This document shows positions 22,451 through 34,615 of a stretch of 64,000 bases of DNA, in pieces. The stretch spans positions 67,611,374 through 67,675,373 of the forward strand of contig NC_087065.1 of assembly GCF_963678635.1 (NCBI RefSeq), given 5' to 3'. Source of the stretch: Symsagittifera roscoffensis. Taxonomy: Eukaryota; Xenacoelomorpha; Acoela; Convolutidae. A model generated the notes under the pieces. That model made no database searches and was not told the DNA's origin. It saw only the letters and a list, made by a program, of their open reading frames with translations. Within the stretch, counting starts at the first letter, position 1. Each line of letters starts with the position of its first letter. Both the position numbers and the translations under genes were made by a program.

Positions 22451-25400
22451 GTCGGTAGATTTATCTATTCAGTTCATCAAATGGCTTCTGATCTGTTAAG
22501 TGGGTTTTAAAATCCATACAAGAAATCTCTCAGATTAAGGCAAAAATTTCAAATACAGAAAAATCTATCAAATTAGCGCGATGAAAATTTTTTAATAAAC
22601 GTTCATATCAACCCTACAATTTCCCTTCCAAATCAAATTAGGGGGGAGAAAATCAATTAACTTTGATAATAGCCTATATTCATTCAAAATTAAGCGTTTT
22701 ACTTAAAAAATTGAATAGAAACAATAATGTAAGCAATTACCAACAATACAAACGCAATCCCGCATACAAAAATGTAGAAACCGTTCAATAATAACCGTTC
22801 CAAGCCTTCAATAATAACATTGTTAATTTATGTTTTTCAGAAGCAGATTTCAAGAATATCGAAGTTTTGCTCGCTGACGCAAAAGTTGGAATTCCATTCG
22901 GGTTGGAGGTGTCGTTTAGATGCACAATCAGAGTTACATTGAATCATCTGACTTCGGATTTCCTGCCTCTGTATGAAGCTGTAACCATGTACTTCACTGA
23001 AGACCCAAAACTCCATTTCAATTTTCTCGACGCCGGAAACGTCTTAGACATGCCTGGTCTGAAGGGGAAACTGAACAGCATAACAAGAGACACGATGAAC
23101 TCATTGCTCGTTTATCCAAACAGACTGGCGTTCAAAATGAACCGAGACGTGGAACTCTCGAGGTACCAGTTCCCATTACCTATAGGACTGCTACGTGTTC
23201 AGGTGGCACAAATCGAGAAGCTCAGTGACAACCACGAGGCATTTGGAAGTGAGTGAATTATTCCTGTTTGATAAAAACAGGTATCGTGAAAATATATGGG
23301 AATTTTATTAAAATTTTATTATCATTATTTTTTTTATTAGTACTTTTTGAGACGCTTTGTAAAATTTTTTCACTTTTATGCAAAAAATGTAGTTCTCAAA
23401 AACTACTCTATCGATGGTACCATTGGGAAGTCCGCCCACTACCCTGTGTGCAGGGTGGCCACTTGGTATCTTTTTAGATACTGGTATCTAAAAGTCACTA
23501 TTTGGTATCTTTTTTTACGTAAGTATCTATTTTCAGACGTGAATGGGAAAGTGCAGGGCAACCAGGACTCTCAACAATTTTTGGATTTGTTGCGAAATAT
23601 TTTCGATCAATTTTCAACTTTTCCCCCAGTTTTTTTGTGTCCTAAAAAAAAAGGTCGTCGGACCTAAAAAAAAAAGGTCGTCGGACCTAAAAAAAAAAAA
23701 GGTCGTCGGACCTAAAAAAGGTCGTCGGCTGCCAAGGTCTGTACTGTAGACACCCTGACTGAATGAGGTATCTTTTTTATTCCCAACCAAGTGGCCACCC
23801 TGCCTGTGTGCAAGCGTAATTCCCTAGGCTATTTCTTACAACGCTTTCTACAGCCTTCGAAGTGTGTGCGTGGATTTTTGACCTATTTTTCTGGATTTTT
23901 GACATTTTCTAGAAAACTAACTTTCCAAATCTCTGATTTTGAATTCAATGGATAGAACATGTTGTGGGAAGCTCCCCTGCGCAAGCGGCTACGCCCAATT
24001 TTTTTTACACTATAAGTTATGGCCCTCAGAAAAGTCAAATTTGAGATTTTTTGACAGTTTTTTGATTTTTTTTCTCTGAAACTACTCACCCAAATCTGAA
24101 GTTGTGGTTCCAATTGGTAGAACGGGTTGTGAGAATTTCCCCTGCATGAACAATTACGTCCAATTTATTTAAACGAAAATTATGACCCTCGGAAACAGTC
24201 AAATTTATGGTTTTTTGACCATGTTTCGATTTGTCCCGAAAACTACCATCCAAAATCTGAGGTTTTAGGTTCAATTAAAAGATAAAGGTTTGAGCAAAGT
24301 TCTCTTGTGTAAGCGCTCACGTCTAAATTTTCTATCAAAAAAGTTATCTCCTTCAGAAAAGTCAATGTTTTGATTTCTTGTCCGTTCTTTGACACTTTGA
24401 TTTCTCGAAAACAACTCAATCTGCTATTAATTGTTAAATCGAGGCAACAGGTTGTCGGAAGCTTCCGTGCATTAGAGTCTACGCCTTGAAGTTTGTGCCA
24501 AAAAAGTTTTTGTATCTGGGAAAATTCCAAAATCAGTAAAATTTTTCACTCATTTTTCAATAAAGCAACAACTAAGGTTTTGGATGAAGCTCAATTTTTA
24601 AAAATTTTTTGAAAGTACCTACGTCATCCCGGATCAGTACAATAATGTCAAAATTATCAAACAGGCACCTCCAGCTATAGCTGGGCCTCTAGTTTATTAT
24701 ACGAAAAGTTTTCAATGTTCTGATATAAAATATATTCTTAACTATGTTTAAGAAAATTTTACTGCAAAGTATCAACTTTGTTCATTTTATCGAATATCAC
24801 AAGAAACGTTTGATCTGAAATAGAACGCTGGTTCTGAAACAATTTAAAATTTTCTAGATAGTCGACAAAAAAATTTGATTTTGTATAATTATGTTTGATT
24901 TAAGTTGATTTTTTTCGCTTAAATGGGTGCGGTTACTGCTAGATTGACTTGGTTACCTGATTGTGCGTTGGTTGAAATGCGAGAGTACATTACTCTGCTT
25001 TTTGTGTGTTTCATAGAGAGCGTAAAAAGTCGAATTTCAATATTTTATTGCACTAACTTTCCTGTGACAGTTTGTTTTCAGCTCAACCGTGTCCGCTTAG
25101 TTGCCGCTCGGTTAATGATTTTGGATGCTAAAATAGCGGCGATGATTGTTTTCCTTGGCGTATCTTGCGATTTTTTTTTTTTGAAAATTCAATATTTTTT
25201 TTCGACTTGGTTGCTTCCATCTCATTTTCTGTCTGCTAATTTAAAATGCTATCGAAAGCTTCGACATTTTGTGAAATGCATTGTTGCCTTTTTTTAAACT
25301 TTCTTTAATTTAACGTGCGAGAGCTTTCCTTACAAAACCGAAGGAAATTGACCTTGCTTAATTATGGAACCTCAATCTATTTTAGACCCCTACTATTTTG

Positions 25401-28400
25401 GCCTAGGGTAGAAGCACACGTCTTTTGAACATAAGACTTCGAGGACCGATCAGAACTCGTTTTTCTTCAATATGTGTAGGAAAAGTTGGATTGTAGGTTT
25501 TTTTGCTATCTAAATTTATCATCATTTTTCGACTGATTTTAACAACTTAATTGTAATTGATAGTCGTTCTTTTCATGTAAGTCTACCCGCTCTGATTTTC
25601 TTAAATATTAGTTTTTCGATTAAATTCGATCGGTTTATGATATATGAATTTTTTATCGCAATAATTCTATCGGCTCATGTGTTATCTGCCAACGTATTGT
25701 AGGCTTGAATCCCGATCCGTAATTGATTTTAAATGCTTATGTAAGGGCGATGGTTGTTTTGACATGTTGTATCAAATTGAACATGTTTGGAGACGAATGT
25801 GAGTTTTTTCGAACTTATTTGAAATTGTTTCTTACATTTTCTCTGCTTACCTGAAATTAAAAACAAAGCGTTATTGTAATTAGCAAATTAGGGGCCTTTT
25901 ACGCGATTTTCTTTGTTCTATTTACACAAGCAAAGCTTGTGTTAAAGCATGAACTCTCTTTTTTCCAACCTTAGTCGCAAATATTGTTGCGACCCAAATA
26001 TTGTTGCGACAAAATGTGTTCATTTTGATCAATAAATAGCTATTAAGTACAGCCAATGCTAAGGATATTAACAGTGACTATTATATTACAAATAGCACTT
26101 TAGCTTTAAGGTATCATGAATCTGTAGCGTAGAGGTAGGGAAGGAGACCCGCAACAAAATAAGAGGGTTCGAACCTGGGCAGGGTCGGATATTTTTAATG
26201 AATTTTTTTTTCGTATACTAGTTAAAATGCGTACGCTCTATAAATTGAGGCATGTTAGTTGGTAATTTTTTTCTCAAATTGACTGGTACAGCTAATGCGT
26301 CATAATTGGCTTGCGTCACTTAGCAAATATGTAGACTCATAATTGACGTGCGTCACTTAAGAAATTTTTGGACTCAAAGTTTTGCTCATTCAGTATTTCC
26401 CTGTAGCGTTATCGGTCATATTTTTGCTTGTGTATGCGAAGCACAGTTTCGCCTCTTTGTAGATTTTAAGTGGCAATTTAATTCGGCTCAAAAAAGTCCA
26501 ATTTATGCAATTTTTGCCATTTCAGTTAGTTTATAGACGAGAATTATGTCACGTTACAATTTACGCAGCGCGTGGAACAAGAATTTATTAAAATGAAAAA
26601 ACTGTTTTTTTTTAATTTAAATGAATATCTGCAATGTAAAGTTTCTGATTTAAAAGTATCTCCATTGTACAGGTTCTCACTTAAATTCATTCGTATCCTT
26701 GCAGTTTTTCCTCAACTAGGCGAACGTTAACAAAATTCTCAAAAGTGGTTCATGCTCAAATTTGGTTTTTCGTGGTTTGTTATTTGATTATTTTCTATAG
26801 TCCAATTCATTTGTTCAAAGGGAGGCAAATCACTTTATCCAATTAAAAAAGGCGCGAATAAAATTACTTTCTTTTTTGCAAGTGAATTTTAATTTCAGAT
26901 TTCCCTGCAGATTAGGAAAAATTTCTCTTCATCCAGTTTTCTCAAATTGATCCGGGTTAATTTAATGAAAAAGGGGCTAATATGTATTTTTTTTTAATTC
27001 AAAGAGTGATTTATATTTTTTCGATTTTTGAAAGTTCAAATTGAATCAACCTTTTGTTGGGTTTTTTGATAATTTGCCTCTTTTCCAACTGTCTGTTGAC
27101 TTTGTTATTGTTAAAATTTGTTCTGGCTCAAATGTACTTTTTCGAAGCTAGACTTTTGTTATAAGGGAGGCAAACGCCATTATTGAACAGCAAAAAGTTA
27201 AAGGTCACGAAAAAGGTGATCGACTTCTAGTTTCGAAAAATATGTTTGTTTTTCAGATTCCCAGCGAAATGAAAACTTTACTTATTTAACCAGTTTTCTC
27301 AAAGTAGGTTAGTTTTATGAAAAAAATGCCAATTTTATATTGTTTTAGAAATTCAAAGAGCTTTAGGGGCATCTATTTTTTTTTAAATTCGAAAGTTGAG
27401 ATTTTTTCAAAAAATTATTCATCCATTTTTTTCTGTTTACTTGCGTTTATTTACTCTTTTCCAACTGTCTGTTTAACCGTGGACAAGAATTTTTCGGTTG
27501 AATTCAAACATTTGAAATTATATTGCACCATACCCAGAAATATGTTTGCACGAAGAAATTAGCTTGATCCAAGTGAGGTAGAGGGTGTGCAAGATATATT
27601 AATCGTACCTTGTTTAAAGGAACTATGCAAGCGGACCGATCTTAATTTTCAGTTAGCACATGTAAGTATCGCAATACTTACATGTGCTAAATTAAGTTTG
27701 CAATGCTCCACATAAGTTCTGATTGAGTTTATTTTTCGAGTTTCCAATCACGACTGAAAGAGCTTCAAAAGAATGCAACTAACGATGCAACAGACGCAGT
27801 TTTTTTCTGAAAAAAATAATTGCGAGCTTCACAATAACTACCTTGATTTCTCACGTGATGTAAATCTGTATTTTGAATTCAGCGTTTCTGTGTAAGTTGT
27901 CTTTGGTTGTTTTACAATTCTGTCCATCTGTCTTTCTTCTGTCTGCTGTATTATGTCATTTTTGGGTGTGGTAGTTTGCATGTTCTGTTCAGAGTTCCGT
28001 CGGTTGCAGAAGAGCTTTCGGCGTGGCGTCAATTTCCTCGTGTTCTATTGGCTCACCTCTGCCCATTTCTTCCGCAGGGTTTTCTCCTTTCCCACTTTCT
28101 CTGTGGAGAAGTCTTTGTCAAAGTACACAGGTATGCATGCAGTCCATACCATTCTACCTTCTCTTATGCGGGTCTGGGTTTTTGTAATGCAGTCTTTGTT
28201 TGTTTTTTGATTGGGTTTCAAATATTGGGTTTTTAATTAGTTCTCGGGTGTTTGATTTTATGAAGCCACAAGCATAAGCGATGAGTAATGTTATATTAAG
28301 GTTGCGCTATAGGATTGTGCTCGCAAATTCGCAATGCAAAGTACGTAAAGCAGAAGTTTTGTCTGATACTCTTTGATAAACTTTGTAATACTACAGTTTA

Positions 28401-31400
28401 CGGTGATATGGCTTCAGTGATGATGACGCATTGCCTGGATTCCTAGTTTGTCTAAAGCGTAGAGCCATAAAACTTAAAAAAAGCTGAAGAACATGAAAAA
28501 GAAAATATATTCCCAAATGTCTGTCATGTTTTTGAACTGTCTGTTGTCATAAAACAAAAAAACGTGATAGGAGTTGTTTATCAGTCATGTTTTGAACTGA
28601 CTGTTGTGACCTTTCAGCGCCTGACTTCTTCTACCGTCTGTCCTGTGTGTATGGCCGTTTCAAATCAGAAGTGGTGGAGTCCAAGACTAAAGAGGGCGAC
28701 ACTGAGTGGAAACAGACGGTGGACATTCTGGTCACAGAGCCAGACTTGGAATACCTGAAGGTGAGAGAAGCAGTAGTACACAATTAGGGACTCGTCCCCC
28801 TGTCTACTAGATATAAAAATGAGCTTAACAGTGTGACTATTGACTTGATGAAAATGTGTATGAGGACAAAATTTGACTGTAATTTGGTAAATGACCCGCT
28901 GGCCAATTTTCATGAATATTGGAAAAGGTTCACAAAGGTTGAAAATATAAAGTTTTACTGGTGGTTATGGGTGAGGGGGTGGTGGATCCAAATAGATGAG
29001 TGTTGGTGAAGTGGATAACTATCCGCAATTTCTCTGTTGAAATGTCAGTGCTTTTTGCTTGAAGGTGAGACAGCAATAATCAGACGATAGATGTAACAAA
29101 AATTGCAGTTTTAAGCAGGGTCATAACAGCGGATCCCTCTAAACAGCTGAACAGCTTGCGTGTTTGTTGATTCACTCATGGATAAATTGTCTCAATTTTA
29201 TTAAACCAAATTTAAATCACCGTCTGCCAACGTCGTTCTCGTCTATTCACAGTTTTCTTCGCGTCATCCCATTGAAGTGAAGAAAAAAATGCTTCATAAA
29301 CTACACAATTTGGCTGGCAAAACATAGGCAACACTGTTAAACTGATCTGTGTGGCTGCTTAGAGAGTGTTTTCCAGGAATGGGTTGATTTGCTGAATTGA
29401 AGGCAAAATAAACTAGTTTGAGCTGCGGCTCTAAAGTTCCTGGCTAGAGGAAAGCTAATCAAATTTAATATTTCAAGTTTGAAGAGGCCTAAAATTGCTT
29501 TTCAACTTCAAAAGGTTAATCATAATCCAAAAGGTCACCAGAACAATTGCACCAAAAATCCGAATTTTGGATATTAAAATAGAATTTTTCCGGGAAAAAA
29601 AAACAGAATTTTACCGAGAAAATATATTCTGGCTAAGCTGAATTATCTGAATGAAGTTGATCGAAACTGTATTTCAAACTCTTGTTTTCAGTAAGTTTGT
29701 TATTTCAGGTTCCAGGTAAAGTTGCTCTTCAGCTTCAGAATTGTTGACTCATAAGTATTGAATCATTTTTTCAAATTATATTTAGACTCTAGATTAAATT
29801 ATGCTTCGAGGCGATGCTATAGTAGTGAGTGAACAAATTGTTTATCAAATCCTGCTTATTTTTAATCAACATTCTTGGAGCTTGTAAATACACTTTTTGG
29901 CTCTTTTCCTTTTCCCCCCACCTCACTCAAACATGAACTTTATGGTCTAACGAGTGGTTTTACAAGGTTAATTATGATGACCAAATATGCTTGTTATGGC
30001 CTAATTAGTCTGCATGTCAATTTTTACGACAATCGGACAAAGTGAACAGTAACTTCAAATATAAAAGTTTGCAGGTGGGGGAAAAAAGGAAAAAGAGCCC
30101 ACTTTTTTTACCCTTTGGAAGTTCCGATTCTGAAAAGTTCCGATTCTGAGTAAAAACGCATTTCCTTCTCGAAATTTGATAAGGAATTATTGATTTCTAT
30201 TGTGATTTTTAGATAATTTGGAGAACGATTTTGGTTGCTAACTTTGATTGTTCAGTAGCTCTTTGATTGTTCAGTCTCAAATCCGCCCTTAGTTCGTCCG
30301 CATTGTCATATCCAGAGCTGGAATGGGGGGGGGGGGGGTTAAAAACTTTCGATAGTTTCGTGCGTTTTTTAAAGTCCAGCAAATGATATCTGAGCTTGCT
30401 GTTTGGCTATGTTTTACTAAAAAAATCCTGGCATTACTTCAAAGCTCAGAATTGTACCTTCATTGAGTATAAATAATAAATCAGCTTGAATTAACAAATT
30501 TTTTGACATGTGAAACGTTTTAATAGATAAAAAACTTGAATTTCAATTAAGTTTTGATTATGAATAGCCCGTTTTGATTAGATCAAAGTGTACGAAGAAG
30601 ACGTGGTGTCTGATGACTTTGCAGGCGAAGTGTTCGTCCAAGATCTCAGGAACACAATCGCGCTTCCCTCCGCCGAAAAGAATGAGAGCGGTAAAGATGA
30701 CTCATCGCTGACCAAGTTCAGGCTGAAGGGCGACAAAACGGGCGAAGCTACCATCTTCTTAGACTACATTTCATTCAATGAAAAGCTAATGGGCGAAGAT
30801 GTTGTCCCAATCAAAAGTGAGTGATTGGTTCAAATCGTACATCTTTTATGGAGGTTGCAAATGAATTTTCGAATTGCCTTGACTGAAATATCGACTTGGC
30901 ATATATCAGTTAAGCCTATAGCGCTCTGCTTTTTAATGTTCAACTAACTGACTTAGAAGAAGGATAATAGTATCTTAAACATGAAATTTCTGCTAATAAT
31001 TGAATTGCAAGAAGATAAAACATTGAACTTCAATTCAAAAGACACATGACCTGTTTCAGTAAAGAAAAATTGAAAAAAAAGATAGGTTTCCAGACAAAAT
31101 ATATATCTCTGTAGGTTTGCCTGAAAGTTCGTATCCTAATTTTGATCAACCCTTGCAGATTTCTCTTCTAATTTATTTTTCTGGTTCAATTTTTTGATAC
31201 TAATTCTTCTAGCGATAGCAAGTGTGTTGCAATCGGGTACTTCAAAGAATTCCTGCTCCCTTGTGTTGGAATACTACAAGATACATAATTACACAGTCTT
31301 AATTTAGCGAGCGTAGTGTAATACAACAACTGTTCTTTTTTTCCAGCCTAAGTTGCAAATATTGGTGCCATTTTTGGTAGCACCTTTAAGGTTTTTTGAT

Positions 31401-34193
31401 AGCGTGTGCTTTGACATTCGATTCAAAATAAGTCAACACAGTTGATGCGTTTTTATGCGAATTTTCCAATTCAATATATCTTGCTTTTTCATTGAAATGC
31501 ATAATATATAATTAATTTGGCTTTATGCTTCCCAATACATGCCAAGTTATGCTTTTAGTTTATTATATCCGAATTATTACATGCAAATTTTGTGTCTGTT
31601 TATATTTGTGACGGCTTTTTATGTACAACATTCGCAGTTTATTAACATATGTAGCTGCTCTTTTGTTGGATAGTGTTAGCAAATCTTCAAAGGCTTGTTG
31701 CGCAGATGCGAGGAGGTGCGACTACACATATCCTGGTCGTAGGTTCGAATCCGCCAAAGCAAAAGTTTCAAGGCTTATTTTAACTTTCCTTTATTTCATT
31801 GCTTACAGCTATTTTTTTTTTTCGTTTTCCCGTTTGTATTTTGAAGCGCAGCTTCGCCTCTGCTTTTCAGCAGGGCAGGATCTTGAATATTCTTCCTATT
31901 CGAAATTTGATTTTTTCAATGGTGGTTGTAATTATTGACTTGATCTGTTCAAGTTTGATTGTTTTGCGTGCAGCTTTTCATTTGTTTTCAAGTTAATTTT
32001 TTTCAAAGCTGGCTTTTTTCATTTTGGTAGTTTTTTTCGAATTTTTTTGATTTATTGTCTAATATCAGAACAAAACTTGTAGCCGGGAAAAAAAGTTGAG
32101 CTAAGTCACTGAATCTTTGCATGACGTGCAGTATGCATTAGGAAGCGCTAACATGCCCAAAGATTCAATTGAGACCACTGGTTGTGTTACACTGTAAGTT
32201 TGATATTTCAGTGCTCTTTTGAAATAGTATTTCAAATTTTTTCCTGGAAAATCTGATTAGGTGCCTATTGATTCTACAGTATGGAGTTATCTTCTGATCT
32301 AAAGCTTTTTTAAAACTAAAATAGAGTCATTTTGATTTGTTAACTAGCTGCGGTTTTGCACCATTTCTTTTTCTTTTTTATCATCTTATTGTTCCGACTT
32401 TCGATACGAAAGTAACGGAATATTTGTGCTCGGGGTGGGTTTTTTTTCTTCTGACAAATTTCACTTTTTAACTGGCCATTTTTGACGGAATATTTTTATA
32501 TCATACGAAAGCTTTTGTTGTCATGGGCTCAAATTTGAAAAGATATTTCACCTGTTATCATTTTTCGTAAAGTTATGAGGGTTTAAAGCTTATCATTTTG
32601 GCCATTTTCACCAATTTGGGACAATTAACGCGCGATATATTTCGCGCTATTAACGCGTAAGCGGAGAGTTAATCCGTCTTATAAATCGTTCCAAATTGGT
32701 TGAAAGAAGCTTATTTGCCATCATTGATTTGTTACAAGGAGCGAAATCTATTGTTTTGTACTTAATATGAAGTGTGGGGGGATGATTTTCATCGAAAGTT
32801 TTTCAAATTTTAGAAAAAAAAGTTTTTCATTTATTTTATTTCATTTAATTTTTTTATGTTGTTAATGTTATTACTGCTCCATAAACGTTAAAAGGCAGTC
32901 GGAACTTTCAGGGCTTTGCCCTGATACGAGCAGTCTTGTTATTTTTTATTCGCATTTGTGTTTCGGTTTTTGCTACCTTGATTTAGTCATCTCCTGTTGC
33001 TTCAATTGAAAAAAGACAAAAGATTTTGTAGCTATTTACATGATTTTCTGTGTATATTTGCTCGATTTGTGTCGTATGTTTTACACGATAAATAGTGCAC
33101 TTTTTACTCGAAAAAAAAAGAAATTTATCGTGTAAAAATTACTTGTAATCGTGTTAATCGTGCAAAAAAAGTTTTATTTTACACGATTTATGTAAAATAA
33201 TTTTTTCGTACGTTTAACACGATTACTCCTGTGTGTTTTACGCGACAATTTTCCGGTTTTCGTATAAAAGTTACAGGAATTGTGTAAATCATTTATTTAT
33301 TGTGTAAATCATACGAACCAAATCGCGCAAATTTACACGAAAAATCGTGTAAGTGGCCACAAAATCATGTCCCTTTTGTATCGATAAATCGTGGGAATGT
33401 GCACAATTTTTCGTGTGTTACAATTTTTCGAAGTTCGGGAGACGTAAGAACTTCGAGTTGCAAAACTTTGTTTTTTACAGTAATTTTTTTGTTGTAGGCT
33501 TAATAGGCGTCTGGATGTTGTTTTAATGCTGGCAATTGTTGTCCAAAACATGATTTTCCGAAATTGATTTTCATAGAGACTAAAGTATAAAAAAACTGTG
33601 TTATCCGACATTTTTTTGTCATAATTTAGCGACTTTGTTGTTTTGTCTCTTTTTTTAGTAAGCATGCGTGCCATGCTATGTTTGCAATGTATCGCAAAGA
33701 ATGCGAGCCTGCTCTCTTCCTCTGTGATGACAATGCATTGGGTTTAGACCTTCTTGACTGTTTTTTAGCTATCCTTGACTCAGTTCCTCTGAGCAACCAG
33801 TTCTTTGTGAACTGTTACATCACAAAAGTAGAGACGAACGAGCTAGCGAAAGAAGATGAGCGTGAGGGCAGATCATTTGTATTCTACTGTCTCGAAGACG
33901 ACGCCCAGATAAAGGACTTCAAGTCGTTCTCAGTTGATAAAAAGGGAGTCTACAAGGTCCCCATGGTCACACGAGTTCTGCTCAAATCTATGCCAGCAAA
34001 GTTAAATTTCGCGTTCTCAACTGACAAAGAGGAATTGAAAGAGTCGCAAATGGCGAAGTTTTCTCTGGACACAAATGACCTGGACCGGGATAACTTCGCT
34101 AAACGACAGTTGAGGGAGTTTGTCGTGGAAGGCGTGGGAACAATTTCGATGACATTGCAAGTCGCGACTCTGCAAAACGGAATGGGAAAGTAA
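22189..34193 (+). CDS. extended-synaptotagmin-like SMP-C2 protein (five recognised exons)
   Basis: Five exons encode a protein of about 430 residues. Exons 1-2 form an SMP lipid-transfer domain: INLIVARLWKHLEVYL at the start, GLEVSFRCTIRVTLNHLTSD in the centre, and VLDMPGLKG, LLVYPNRLAF and PLPIGLLRVQVAQIEKL at the end. This matches the E-Syt pattern 'LLDIPGL...LVLPNR...PlP.GvlrI'. Exons 2-4 continue into a C2 domain (PDFFYRLS, then IKVYEEDVVSDDFAGEV). Exon 5 is a diverged second C2-like domain (LLDCFLAILDSVPL, ending VGTISMTLQVATL). E-Syts tether ER to plasma membrane and move lipids; their N-terminal ER hairpin is not seen here. The ATG has an in-frame TGA at 22171, but an acceptor-like ATTTAAG just upstream leaves room for an earlier exon. 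Exon 4 ends in phase 1 while the best exon 5 acceptor does not match, so a small exon may be missing. Confidence 0.75.
22841..23248 (+). CDS. SMP-C2 gene exon 2 (core of SMP, start of C2)
   Basis: Acceptor TGTTTTTCAG ends at 22840 and donor GTGAGT starts at 23249 (phase 1). The exon holds most of the SMP domain, including DMPGLKG and VYPNRLAF, and the first C2 strand GLLRVQVAQIEKL. Confidence 0.8.
23262..24692 (+). mobile_element. Helitron2/HINE-like element, diverged copy 3, in intron 2
   Basis: The left end TTCCTGTTTGATAAAAACAGG lies 14 bases after the exon 2 donor. The right end has ATCAAACAGG, a perfect CCAGCT-AT-AGCTGG hairpin (24671-24684) and CTAG at 24689-24692 followed by T. The core (23.88-24.56 kb) has four diverged ~165-bp relatives of the satellite monomer (GAACATGTTGTGGGAAGCTC, then GCGCAAGCGGC). 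This older copy shows the element and its satellite core travel together. Confidence 0.65.
23640..23735 (+). repeat. short tandem repeat, four copies of GGTCGTCGGACCTAAAA
   Basis: Units of GGTCGTCGGACCT separated by A-runs of 6-12 bases. Each contains the near-palindrome GGTCGTCGGACC, and unit length varies through the A-run, suggesting slippage. Confidence 0.85.
25945..26200 (+). repeat. tRNA-like interspersed repeat, copy 1
   Basis: The left part (TTTTTTCCAACCTTAGTCGC, then AAATATTGTTGCGAC) recurs near 31330, 45575 and 48150. The right part has TAGCGTAGAGGTAGG (A-box-like) and GGTTCGAACCT (B box, 26166-26176). Probably a SINE with a tRNA-derived head. Confidence 0.5.
26880..27500 (+). repeat. 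interspersed repeat family P, two adjacent copies
   Basis: Two tandem relatives share a 'TTTCAGATT.CC..G..A..AAAA' start, then 'CAGTTTTCTCAAA' and 'TCTTTTCCAACTGTCTGTT'. Further copies lie at 34980-35340, 37760-38440 and 47900-48130, in both genes and between them. Confidence 0.55.
28618..28760 (+). CDS. SMP-C2 gene exon 3 (C2 domain)
   Basis: Acceptor GACCTTTCAG and donor GTGAGA; enters in phase 1 and leaves in phase 0. Encodes PDFFYRLSCVYGRFKSEVV and WKQTVDILVTEPDLEYLK, C2 strands 2-5. The usual S-D-P-Y calcium loop is changed to T-P-D-F-F-Y, so calcium binding may be altered. Confidence 0.75.
28761..30581 (+). other. intron 3, no feature recognised
   Basis: AT-rich sequence with a poly-G tract near 30330. 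No coding or repeat family recognised. Confidence 0.4.
30582..30816 (+). CDS. SMP-C2 gene exon 4 (end of C2 domain)
   Basis: Acceptor TTTTGATTAG and donor GTGAGT. Encodes IKVYEEDVVSDDFAGEVFV, the acidic third loop of the C2 domain, and the closing strand GEATIFLDYISF. Ends in phase 1. Confidence 0.75.
31320..31790 (+). repeat. tRNA-like interspersed repeat, copy 2
   Basis: The left part (TTTTTTTCCAGCCTAAGTTGC) matches the family near 25965. The right part has a B box GGTTCGAATCC at 31742-31752 after a degenerate A-box region. Confidence 0.45.
32385..32935 (+). mobile_element. second HINE-like family, intron 4
   Basis: GTTCCGACT near 32391 and AGTCGGAAC near 32897 form a subterminal inverted repeat. 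The right one is followed by a perfect hairpin TCAGGGC-TTT-GCCCTGA (32908-32924) and an end near CAGTCTTGTT. This is the same architecture as the satellite-bearing elements but with unrelated sequence and no tandem core. Confidence 0.45.
33040..33430. repeat. cluster of ACACGA / TCGTGT motifs
   Basis: Short degenerate copies of TTTACACGAT and its complement ATCGTGTAAA occur in both orientations about a dozen times in 400 bases, giving many overlapping weak hairpins. No transposon family recognised. Confidence 0.5.
33659..34193 (+). CDS. SMP-C2 gene exon 5 (terminal, C2-like)
   Basis: TTTTTTTAG ends at 33658. The frame is open from there to TAA at 34191-34193, about 170 residues. The fold suggested is a C2 domain: GLDLLDCFLAILDSVPL as first strand, FVVEGVGTISMTLQVATL as last. 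The Asp clusters of calcium-binding C2 domains are not evident. For the phase left by exon 4 the acceptor would have to be AAAG at 33696-33699, which lacks a pyrimidine tract, so the exact start is unsure. Confidence 0.65.
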
Positions 34194-34609
34194 ACCCCTT
34201 AATCGACGAAACTGTGACTCCCATCATGTAAATGGATGTTATTTAAATTGCTTCATACAAAAATCCTACAAAAATTGCTTTTCAAAAAACAAAGAATGAA
34301 TATGAAATTTTGCAATAGATGTAATTCAAATGCTTAGACAGTGCTTACTCAGATGTAGCGTGATGGTGTTTCTGGAACTGAAAATTAAAATCTAAAATTA
34401 ATGGGATTTTGTTTTTTATTCTCTCCTATTTTTCCTAGTAAAAATCATTTTCCACCCATGTGAAGAACTAATTGAAAGAACAGCAAAGACGTGTTTTGTA
34501 CTAAGAATTCCCCCCTTTTGCAATGATGGTTGGGAATATTTAACAAGATCCAAATAATGTTATGAGAGATCATGTTTTATTCATTATTATATATCAAAAG
34601 CTTCCATCA

Positions 34610-34615
34610 AATAAA
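34610..34615 (+). terminator. poly(A) signal of the SMP-C2 gene
   Basis: AATAAA about 415 bases after the stop codon, the first canonical signal in the presumed 3' UTR. Confidence 0.5.

Larger units (their letters stand above)
24693..28617 (+). other. rest of intron 2, repeats only
   Basis: No exon recognised. The stretch holds interspersed repeat debris (25945-26200, 26880-27500), and 26290-26450 is an inverted relative of 57540-57660. Confidence 0.5.

Noticed and set aside
22455-22460. Donor GTAGAT for exon 1 of the SMP-C2 gene
   Set aside because: It looks stronger than GTCGGT at 22451 but gives the wrong phase for exon 2, leading to an early stop.
26121-26190. Functional tRNA gene
   Set aside because: A- and B-box-like sequences are present, but the acceptor and anticodon stems do not pair convincingly and similar units recur as interspersed repeats.
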